From Mesorhabditis belari (lineage: Eukaryota; Nematoda; Chromadorea; Rhabditida; Rhabditidae), in the NCBI GenBank assembly GCA_958450365.1, contig CAUEEP010000601.1, positions 86,666-150,665 of the forward strand: a stretch of DNA of 64,000 nt, read 5' to 3'. The translations under genes and the position numbers were made by a program. Position 1 is the stretch's first letter, and every line of letters starts with the position of its first letter. Positions 56,026 to 64,000 of this stretch are shown here, in pieces. The notes beneath the pieces are model-generated. The model made no database searches, was not told where the DNA came from, and saw nothing but the letters and a program-made list of their open reading frames with translations.

Positions 56026-56344
56026 GACAAACTCCAAATCACTCCAAATCCAAATGAGAGTCTCATTTATCCTCCTAGGCAGTCCCAAGGACCGCCCCTT
56101 CTCGGCAATAAAAGGGATAAGCACAGGGGAGGACACATTTGCCACAATAGACAAGTCATTCAATAATGACAATAGTAACTAAAATATCAGTTTGGCTCGG
56201 AGCTGACAGAACAATAAATGTGTAATTGAAGAGGCAACACTTCTTAATTCATTTTAAATCCAAAAATAGATCTTTGGGTTACTTTAGCTTTTTCCTAAAA
56301 CAAACATTATCCAAGAGCAATATGGGCAAGGGTTTTAAAAGCAT

Positions 56345-57024
56345 ACCGTAAATACTGTAATAGAGGGATGGGACAAATGCGACCTTTTTTTTTTTTGCGC
56401 ACCCGGCCAAAAGCGCACCTTTTTTTTCGCTGGAAAAGGCCTTAGGAAAGGTCGTAGAGCTTCAAAAATGTTTTCATAGAAGGGAATCGTATGCGTAGAT
56501 TCCGAATTTCGACAAATCAGACCTCGCTGACACGTCAAATTTGGGCTATAAGGCAAAAACTGCGGAAAAGCGTTAAGTTGCGTAGTTTTTGCCTTTTAGC
56601 CCAAATTTGACGTGTCAGCGAGGTCTGATTTGTCGAAATTCGGAATCTACGCATACGATTCCGCTCTGTGGATACACTTTTAAAGCTCTACGACCTTTCC
56701 GGGCCTTTTCTAGCGAAAAAAAGGTGCGCTTCTGGCCGGGTGCGCAAAAAAAGGTCGCGCTTGTTCCACCCCCTGTAATAGTACCCCCCTCGTACAGTCG
56801 CGTAGTCGCAAAAGTTTTTCAGTATTTCATTTTTTTCAAAGCGCTCGTACTTTCAAAAAATGCATCTTTGGTATCAAAAAATAGCCCTGAATTTCAGCTA
56901 TTTTTTGATACCCAAACGCGCATTGTAGCATAAACCAGTGTCGAGAAAAACTCGTTCAAAGCTAGACTACGCAACACTCCGCACCGTCATTATGGGGCTG
57001 GGGTACTATTACAGTGTTTACGGT
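56345..57024. mobile_element. TIR element, CCGTAAATACTGTAATAG family, split by a foldback MITE
   Basis: Left end ACCGTAAATACTGTAATAG is followed directly by the MITE at 56364-56773, after which the element resumes (CTGTAATAGTACCCCCCTCG) and ends GTACTATTACAGTGTTTACG. The part GCAAAAGTTTTTCAGTATTT matches the 53996-54579 copy in reverse. Confidence 0.85.
56364..56773. mobile_element. Foldback MITE, GGGACAAATGCGACC family (copy 5, first subtype)
   Basis: Ends GGGATGGGACAAATGCGACC and GGTCGCGCTTGTTCCACCCC. Arms share GCTGACACGTCAAATTTGGG and GATTCCGAATTTCGACAAAT with the 11.6 and 51.7 kb copies. CTGTAATA/TGTAATAG on both sides suggests a duplicated target. Confidence 0.9.
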
Positions 57025-57460
57025 AAGTGTTGGCGAGTTGAGAGGCTACTGGCATACTAAATCTTTCATTTGCGGAGACGAGTTCTCAAATTTCTCAAGA
57101 CACTTTTTGAAGTCTGTCCAAGCCGTTGAAGTCTAACCTCGAACTTGGGTAATTAAACCGAAATCGGAAGTCTTTGCCGCCCTATCAGAAAGAGCCGTGT
57201 GCCAGGTGCCGTTTTTTCTTACGAGATACACCAAAGGTACGCACCGCTGCTGCTTTTCACTCGAAAGGCAACCCTTTCGAGTGAAAGGGCCTTGTTTCTT
57301 GGTAGTTTTTTTAAGTCAAAAATTTATTTTTCTATTTATTCGAAAACAACAATATACAATGTACACGAGCTATTATACATATTTACATTTCATTTTTTTC
57401 TGAGCAGTTTATCACAATAGAACAAATAAAATCAAAAAAGGCACAAATTTCGTAAAACGA

Positions 57461-60400
57461 TCATAATGGTTGCGTCCAAAACTCTTCCTCGTCACCCAAT
57501 TGCATGAAATAATCGAAACCCTCACGATTTGTGTGACCATCTAAGCCGAATGAGAAGCTGAAAAGAATTTCGGCTTATTTAAGTGTACTTTTTTCTGTAA
57601 AAATTCAAATCCAAGGCAGTTCAGGGCAAAAAGTGAATGGGATTTTTGAAGAAACTCTGATAATTGTTACAACCACGTCTTTACTATTTAATTTAAAAAT
57701 TGTTTACTAGTTAGTTATGAATTACCGATGATATGTGCCACCAGCACAGAGAGCAACGATTGATTGGATTCTTGTTGATGAACCAGGCACAAATGCCAAT
57801 GTGAGAACACGAGGCTCGAGACTGATTTGAGCGATACTGCGCTGCTCCGATGGCATGAACTAAATTCAATTTGATAAAAAGAATTGCATAGATATGTAAA
57901 TTTTCTCTAGTAGTCTAGTGGACTGTTGAGATTAAAATTTGAGTTTATAAGTTTCAATTGAAAGTTGTGGATGGAAGGTGGTTCGTTTTTAACTTTAAAA
58001 AAACAAACTTGTTGAAGCAAATTCTTCTTTGTCGAGCCAACATTACTCTTTGAGTCACGACAAGAGAAAATATGAATCGTTCCTTTGTCTGACGAAACGG
58101 CTAAGAAAGTTGAACAAGGGGAAAACTGAAAAGTGTTGGTTAAGATGATAGAAAAATGTTTCTCATTACCTGAATACAGTGCAATCCAGCTGGATCAGTG
58201 CCTCGACGAAACTCCCACATTGGCGCGCAAGTTCTTGTGTCGAAAATTCGAATCACTAAAGTTAGAGTTTATTTTAGATTGGTTCAAGTGATGATTTTTG
58301 ACTAGTATTGTAGCTTTACAGCGTTTAAAAAGGCCATAGGATTTTTCACTAGATAGAAATCGATTAACTGCAAAGATTCTCATTTAATGCATTAATTTTT
58401 GATATTTGTACGCTTTGAAGGTCAATAACTTTCTCCAGAGATAATATTTTTATTAACTTTTTATATCATTGTACAGAGGACATTTCAGGCTTTCAAATGA
58501 TACCAAATAAAGCTTGATTGGATAAACTCGTGTCCAAGAAAATCAGAGCCAACTCTAAGCAAATGAGGCCTATCCAACTCGCCTTGTTTGCATGAGAATG
58601 AAAAATCAAATCAACCTTTATTTGATATCATTTGAAAGCCTAAAATGTCCTCTGAACAATGATATAAAAAGTTAATAAAAATATTATCTCTGGACAAAGT
58701 TATAAGCCTATAAAGCCGTTCAAAATACCCGAAAACTACGCAAGGGCCAGGATTTCTTTTAAGGTTTATATTAACTTTTCACAATGAAACCAACCAGTTC
58801 CTTTAATCGATCCAGTGGCTAGCAACATTCCCTGCTTATTCATTGCCATATGAGCGATTTCATTCTGATGAGCGTCTACTGTTTTCGAATGTTGAGACAG
58901 AGTACTCGACACTTTGTCTAATCTCATAATTTGAACGCTTCCGATCTAAAAATCGTAAAGTTTTCCCTTAACTGCGTTTTCAAAGTCTAATTGAATATAT
59001 TAGGTTAGCCGATAAGTCTAAAAACAATAAACAAACGTTTTCATAAGATTCAAACGTTATTTTGTAGAAAAATAGGTACTTTTCTAATATCGGGGGAGCG
59101 AAAGGAAAATCGGGGGGCAAATTTTGCCCCTTCGAAAAATGCATTTCCGAGACTGTATTTTAACTCCAACGTTTTTTTTTAAACTTTAACGACGATGCGC
59201 TTCTCCGACATTTATGTGTTTAAGGAATCGACGGCAATCGATTATTTCGTCACCAAAGGAGTCATCCAGTCGTGGATTTGCAACTGTTGCGAATCGATGA
59301 AAGTCCGCTCAAAGGGAAAAGATCTATTTAGCTGGGCGTTAGATATTTAAGTCACTTTTGTGATCTAATATAAAGGTTGTGAGAATAACGGGTAATTCGC
59401 GGATTTTATGGCGGTAGTTTGTATAATATAGGATATATGTAGCGCTGCCAAAATTTGCTCCCCCGATTTTCCTTTCGCTCCCCCGGCATTGGAAAAGTAC
59501 CGAAAAATAATAGGCCTTTCTAATGGAGCCAATTGTATGTCAATTGGTGAATTTGTCATTTATAAAAGCTAATAGAAAAAATTTTCTAAAGACTTATCAG
59601 CTAACCTAAAACTTTAGACTTATCGTCTAAAGTTTGTTTCACTACATTACCGTACAATTTGTTTTTTGTTTGTTTTGTTTCACTACACTTCAATATACCA
59701 AAATAGAATGCGATTGATTGAATAATCTTAAAGTTCTTCAACAACTAAACAGCAACAACAACAACAACTTTGGAATACCTTTTCAATAGGCTACTGTCAC
59801 TTAAACGTAAACATAATACTTCAGTTCTTTAGTTGTTTAGTTCTCTTTTACACGAATTGCACCAATCAACAAATTCAATTCAAACCTTGAATCCTGAAAA
59901 GGCCAAACAAGGGAAAGTGACATCGGCACTCAAAGCGCAAATCGTCTAAAGTCAAAAAAGTTGTTGTTTTGAAGGTTTTCCTACTTTTTGACTCAATCCA
60001 ACTTCCTCTGATCGCAAAAGTTTGCACGGATTGGGGAACTAAAGCTTTTTAAAGCTTACGATAATTTATAAAACCTGGAAAATGTGTAGTTTTCTTGCTT
60101 GCACGACGATCAAATGGGTGTATGAGGCTAAAATGTTGAGAATGGCACCGCCGGGGACTGCAATCTAGAAAAAAAAACATTGAATCAAGGAATATTGTTG
60201 ACATTATTGAAGTGATGCTGGCAAAAAATTAATTAAACGCACCTCCAACACCAATTCCTTTGCTTTATCATCCCAGACGAAGACTGTATTTGAGGGGAAT
60301 TTCGAGCCAGGTGCCCCCGAGAAAATGATGAGATTTGAGCGGTGGAGAATCGTGCAGAAACCGACTGATCCGACGAGGTCCTAAAATGATTTTAGTTTAA

Positions 60401-60910
60401 AGTAACAGCCTTCAGCTCAATATTTAGCTAATCGAAAAAAGTTTCTAAAGACTTACCAGTCAACCTAATAGTTTACTTATTTAGCTGAATATCTTGAGCT
60501 TTAAGTAAAAAGCTTAGAAGTTATTTACTCTGGCATTGGGCTGGTAAAGAAAGCCAAAAAAAACAAGGCTGTTAAGTCAATGTTATGGCTTTCAATTGGC
60601 TTTAGCCATTTGATTGAGCCATTCAATTGAAATTTCAAGCTTACTGTTGAATTTGTTCAAATTTCGCTCAAAACCTTGACTCTTGGCCTAGAATTTGGCT
60701 TTTTTTGTCAACCTGTAGTAGAGCAAAATAGATAAAAGAGCAAAAGCTTATATAAAGCTATAAAAATAGATTTTAAATCGTTACCTTACTAACACTTGAA
60801 AGCAATGCCAGTGGATTCACATTGAATAAGCGAATTCCCGAATCGGTGGCTACTGAGAAAATATCCTGATCAGCATTGATGCCCACTGAGTTGATCTTTA
60901 TTGAACGCAT
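57461..60910 (-). CDS. PROPPIN / WIPI-family WD40 autophagy protein (312 aa)
   Basis: PI3P-binding seven-bladed propeller acting in autophagosome formation. Eight exons, 939 nt in phase: 60785-60910, 60243-60380, 60075-60164, 58795-58945, 58170-58255, 58009-58125, 57726-57859, 57461-57557. MRSIKINSVGINADQDIFSV is followed by ATDSGIRLFNVNPL, then VFVWDDKAKELVLE, HQNEIAHMAMNKQGMLLATG, KGTVIRIFDTRT, and the diagnostic WEFRRGTDPAG, whose FRRG is the family's double lipid-binding motif. LAVSSDKGTIHIFS and GGTYHRFSFGLDG follow. Size fits WIPI3/WIPI4 (WDR45B/WDR45; EPG-6 in C. elegans). The ATG is four bases after CTTTAG, suggesting trans-splicing. Intron 3 (about 1.1 kb) and intron 4 (about 0.5 kb) carry inverted-repeat elements. 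Confidence 0.92.
58423..58708. mobile_element. MITE-like inverted repeat in PROPPIN intron 4
   Basis: CCAGAGATAATATTTTTATT at the left and AATAAAAATATTATCTCTGG at the right are inverse. The pairing continues through TATATCATTGT and GGACATTTCAGGCTTTCAAA. Arms are about 90 nt around a 100-nt centre. Confidence 0.85.
59001..59610. mobile_element. Mariner-like TIR element with a second inverted repeat inside, PROPPIN intron 3
   Basis: Outer ends TTAGGTTAGCCGATAAGTCT and AGACTTATCAGCTAACCTAA are inverse and resemble mariner terminal repeats. Inside, GGGGGAGCGAAAGGAAAATC (near 59092) is mirrored at 59460-59482. A part of another end (AAAGACTTACCAGTCAACCT) lies at 60448. No intact transposase. Confidence 0.75.
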
Positions 60911-61138
60911 TCCACTAAAGATCCTTTTTAAGTACACTAGAAAGAATATGTTTACAAAGTTGAAAACAAAAAATATACAAAATAACAAAGCTAGTAGTTG
61001 CAAGTTTAGCAGAAAAGCTTAGAAGAAAAGATAAATCTGTAAATTTCAAAAGACCTCAACAACTAAATTCTAGAATATTAAAATCTTGAAATGTAATTTC
61101 AAAAATCAGTAAAAAGTGGTTTATCAAGCCAAATATTG

Positions 61139-61344
61139 AGCTTAAGAGGCCCATCGGAAGACCAGCAACGAGGTGGAGCACAAGAGTGGCAGAGACGGTC
61201 AGAGAAAGGATGGCTAGAGTGCAACCACCACCAGCACAAGCAAGTCGAAGACTTCGAACCAGGAACAATCAAGCTAGGAAACACTGGATGACAATAGCAA
61301 GGGATAGAGAAATGTGGAAGCAGGTTGTGATCTGCGCAAAATAG
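61139..61344 (+). pseudogene. LINE reverse-transcriptase C-terminal remnant
   Basis: The open frame reads KRPIGRPATRWSTRVAETVR, then HWMTIARDREMWKQVV and a stop. The R-P-x-G-R-P-x-T-R-W...W...A-x-D-R-x-x-W-K pattern is the usual tail of RTE/CR1-type LINE polyproteins. Nothing upstream matches a reverse transcriptase, so it is a 5'-truncated copy. The minus-strand ORFs over it are shadows. Confidence 0.75.
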
Positions 61345-61723
61345 GAACACCTGAGTGCGAAAACAGATAAAAAAAAATATCGAGCTTCACTCACGCGGTG
61401 CAATTCTCTTGCAGATGAGAAACAGATGGTGTGTATTGTAGTCTTGTGTAGCTACACTGCACCCAACTACAGCAATTTCACATTTACCACACGTAATTTG
61501 ACATTTTCTTAATAATTTGTGAATTTAGGGCAATTAACAAAGTTAGTGCAAAATAGAAAACGATTTGCGATCGAAAAATAAAAATGACGTTTTCTATTTG
61601 ACACTAACTTGATAAGAATTTTTGAATTTTCAATTGTTTGATTGAATAACTTTTATTTGAAGGCTTTTGAAAAAAAGAAATTTGAAAAAGGCTAATTGGT
61701 TAGTTTTTTCACGCAGATTTTGC

Positions 61724-62183
61724 GGTAGGCTAGTTTCCGGGACTTTTTTTTTGCGCAATAGGGTTATTTCCGCAACTTTCCATTTCCATAGGCTTTGGTT
61801 TGACTTGGCCTAAAATTAGCGTTGGCTTGGTTTTGCCTTGATTTAAACTGAAAATTTTGCTTTTTGCCAACTGTGGTGCTATTAAATTGACTAAAAAACG
61901 CAAATTCTGAAGCTCGGTGTTAAAAGTGTTGACATTATTTGACGGGGGTGGCTACTTTGCGTCAAATTTTTTGCTCAACTGAGTCTTCTGCCCAACTCGC
62001 CATAACTTTCTTCTAAGTCGACCAATTTTTCCGATTTTGGTTTCATTTTGTAGATCTCAATAAGTGCAACAAAATGAAACCAACACTAAAGATTGGCCGA
62101 CTTAGGAAGAAAGTTATGGCGAGTTACGTAAATGACCCAGGCCCAGTTGCGCAAAAAAAATTGCGGGAAATTAGCCTACCCCC
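61724..62183. mobile_element. MITE, GGTAGGCTAATTTCCGCAA family (longer copy)
   Basis: Ends GGTAGGCTAGTTTCCGGGAC and GCGGGAAATTAGCCTACCCC are inverse. It shares TTGCGCAATAGGGT, CATAACTTTCTTCTAAGTCG and GTAGATCTCAATAAGTGCAA with the element at 28571-28850. About 160 bp of extra DNA fills the left arm. Confidence 0.8.
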
Positions 62184-62439
62184 CAGATTTTGTTTCAAGA
62201 ATTCCGTAAAATAAGCATTTTTTAAGTACATTTGCTTTTTTATAACTTTGATAACTCTCCAACCTTATAATGTTTTTCTATTTTTCAAGAAATGGCCCTT
62301 CTCAACGTTTCTGATTCATGGATCATCATCTCGGCCACGTCGAAGCTCTTCTTTCTTCAACGAAAAGGAAAAGATTTGGAAACGACTTCACATAAGGTAT
62401 ATTTCGTTTAAAATAATTTGCAAACACAACTTTCGGTAC

Positions 62440-63052
62440 TATGGCTGTTGGGGGCACTTTTTTTCATGCAAAACCACTTCTTCTGGGGTAGTTTTATGCG
62501 TAGATTCCGAAAAACACAACGAGAGCTCGGGAAAAGGCGTTTCAAGCCGAGTTTCGGGGCTTCAAAGTGTATACAGTGTGATGAGAGGGATACACATAAG
62601 GGAAAGGTCTAAAAATGGTCTCTCAAAACATTTTTTAAAGCCAAAAACACTTTTTCTGGCATAATTAAACCTATTGTTTACGTTTATGATCAAATTGGAG
62701 CAAAATAAAATTTTTTTTAAAAATCTTGTCCATGAGTCAAAATCTCAAAAATTTTCCAATTCATTTTGCTTCTACCAGTCAATTTAAGTTAGAAAATGAA
62801 TATTTAGTGGTTGAAAATGGTTTTGGCTCTAGTTTTGACCTTGAAAAGTGCCCCAATAGTCGATAGCTTGAGCTCCGTATAGTGAAGTACACTATAGAAG
62901 CGCGCACTTTAGAGTCCCGAAACTCGGCTTGAAACGCCTTTTCCCGAGCTCTCGTTGTGTTTTTTTTTGGAATCTACGCATAAAACTACCCCAGAAAAAG
63001 TGATTTTGAAGAAAAAAAAAGTGCCCCCCGCCAACTGCCTTAGTACCCAACT
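62440..63052. mobile_element. Inverted-repeat element (about 610 bp)
   Basis: GTAGTTTTATGCGTAGATTC, GAGAGCTCGGGAAAAGGCGT and AAGCCGAGTTTCGGG near 62485-62565 recur in reverse at 62920-62990. The ends are GGGGGCACTTTTTTT-like and AAAAAAAAGTGCCCCC. The 138-codon ORF from 62248 runs through the arm and is not supported as a gene. Confidence 0.75.
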
Positions 63053-63138
63053 TTCTTGCTAAAAGATAAGGGTTTGGTAGAATTTATGCACTCTACAAAA
63101 TCTTGCAGCTTAGCAAAACATGGTAAATGATTCATAAC

Positions 63139-63396
63139 TACAGAGGTGGCAAAAGGGACGGGGCGAGATTTTGTAAATTTTTGCAAGAGGCGGGGAAATA
63201 TAATTAAACCTATTGAAAACAGTGAATTTGTGCAAATTTACACTAAGGGGCGGGGCGAGCTTGAAAAAATGAAAAATTATAACTAGAAAGGGGCGAATGG
63301 AGAGCGATTGGGTCTTAATTCTGCGGATATAAGGAGCGGAAAATTTTTGGGGGACCGGATGAGGGACAGGAGGCGACCCTTTTGCCACCTCTGTCT
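63139..63396. mobile_element. MITE with ACAGAGGTGGCAAAAGGG ends
   Basis: Left ACAGAGGTGGCAAAAGGGAC and right CCCTTTTGCCACCTCTGT are inverse. GGGGCGGGGCGAG-type motifs repeat inside. It lies between the PROPPIN gene and the WD40 gene at the right edge. Confidence 0.85.
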
Positions 63397-63574
63397 AACT
63401 AGGCTTGCATAAGTCATAAAAGCTCAAAAGGCTTATGCCTTTGGTTGAAAACATAAAATTCCCAGAATGAATAAAATTTGTTAACAATGTGCTTTAATGA
63501 GCTGTTTTAAGCTCGTTTTTGCAAAAAAACTTAATGTAATCAAAAGTTTAAGTAGATATGATTATTTCATTTAG

Positions 63575-64000
63575 ATAATCGATGTGACGGAGGTATCAAC
63601 GAGTCTCCCATTTGTGCGTACCACCTACGAGTTGGAGGAAAACGTTCGAACGAATCAGGGGGAGAAAATTGAGGTAAATCAAATAATTTTTTTACATCCC
63701 TTCCTTTAGATGTGTTGTTCAGCGATTTCTCGAGACGGACAACTCTTTGCTGTGGCGATTTCGTCGAAGATTTGTCTGATATACTCCCTGTCTTCATCGA
63801 TTGAAATGAAGCGAGCATTCCGAGTGCCAAAAGCCCCATCAGTAATCACTTTTGATCCACAAGGAGAACATTTGGTAAGTTATCAGCTTTTTATGGTAAA
63901 ATTCAACAAGTTAAATGTGCAATTTTACTGCTTTCATATTTTAGAAAATGAAACGCAAGGTATTATAATGGTTTAAACATTATTTAAAGTCATTTTAGAT
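63575..64000 (+). CDS. WD40-repeat protein, 5' part (possibly WDR4/TRM82-like), cut by the window end
   Basis: Exons 63575-63673 (IIDVTEVSTSLPFVRTTYEL) and 63710-63874 join in phase. The second reads MCCSAISRDGQLFAVAISSK, then ICLIYSL and RVPKAPSVITFDPQGEHL, a WD40 blade followed by the R-x-V-P-K-A-P link seen in WDR4/TRM82, the non-catalytic partner of the tRNA m7G46 methyltransferase. The assignment is tentative because only one blade is visible. The start exon was not identified with certainty; it lies upstream of 63575 or is trans-spliced. Confidence 0.5.

Noticed and set aside
55835..56182. Two overlapping ORFs rich in PYW/GTV repeats
   Set aside because: They translate the ATTGGAACCGTA minisatellite on either strand.
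62248..62664. 138-codon ORF
   Set aside because: Runs into the arm of an inverted-repeat element, has no recognisable domain and no splice context.

Overview
The window looks like nuclear DNA of a rhabditid-type nematode. The grounds are many short introns (about 40-60 nt) with TTTCAG acceptors, AT-rich intergenic DNA, 5' ends starting just after an orphan TTTCAG/TTTAG acceptor (as expected for spliced-leader trans-splicing), closely spaced same-strand genes, and a heavy load of short inverted-repeat DNA transposons. No species was established. All gene models were spliced by eye from sequence; exon phases were checked by adding up exon lengths.

Layout. 0.5-5.7 kb (minus): an EDEM-class GH47 alpha-mannosidase-like gene (ER-associated degradation), running off the left edge, with minisatellites and a small inverted repeat in its introns. 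5.8-12.6 kb: repeats and MITEs. 12.6-33.6 kb: a rearranged locus with three copies of DPAGT1 (only the minus-strand copy at 25.6-28.4 kb is complete) and a local family whose long members carry a ubiquitin module followed by a domain with YHGT...GIYC motifs resembling ADP-ribosyltransferase (ART/PARP) folds. Copies: A (14.9-16.2 kb, plus), B without ubiquitin (17.7-18.8 kb, minus), C (23.5-24.9 kb, minus), E (29.2-29.6 kb, truncated), F (31.6-32.9 kb, frameshifted), and short ART-only genes D' (22.9-23.3 kb) and D (33.1-33.5 kb). A MATH-domain gene relic lies between A and B. Much of the locus is a large inverted duplication with arms of about 4.3 kb (22.9-27.3 kb against 29.6-33.6 kb).

36.0-40.4 kb (minus): a probable operon of an unrecognised Pro-rich protein, SAP18 and NDUFB11, with local duplication of the SAP18 3' end and NDUFB11 5' exons. 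42.0-45.9 kb (plus): a 16-exon leucine-rich-repeat transmembrane protein. 47.3-49.6 kb (minus): a sideroflexin gene with a one-base frameshift. 50-57.4 kb: nested MITEs and transposase fragments. 57.5-60.9 kb (minus): a PROPPIN/WIPI autophagy protein with the FRRG lipid-binding motif. 61-63.4 kb: LINE and MITE remnants. 63.6 kb to the end (plus): the 5' part of a WD40 gene, possibly WDR4/TRM82-like.

The most unusual content is the ubiquitin-ART family. Its ubiquitin modules end in LRGG but have lost Lys48 and Lys63, and differ more between copies than the ART parts do. Other genes here (EDEM, DPAGT1, NDUFB11, SFXN, SAP18, PROPPIN) are single-copy housekeeping types with no shared pathway, apart from EDEM and DPAGT1 both acting in ER N-glycan biology.
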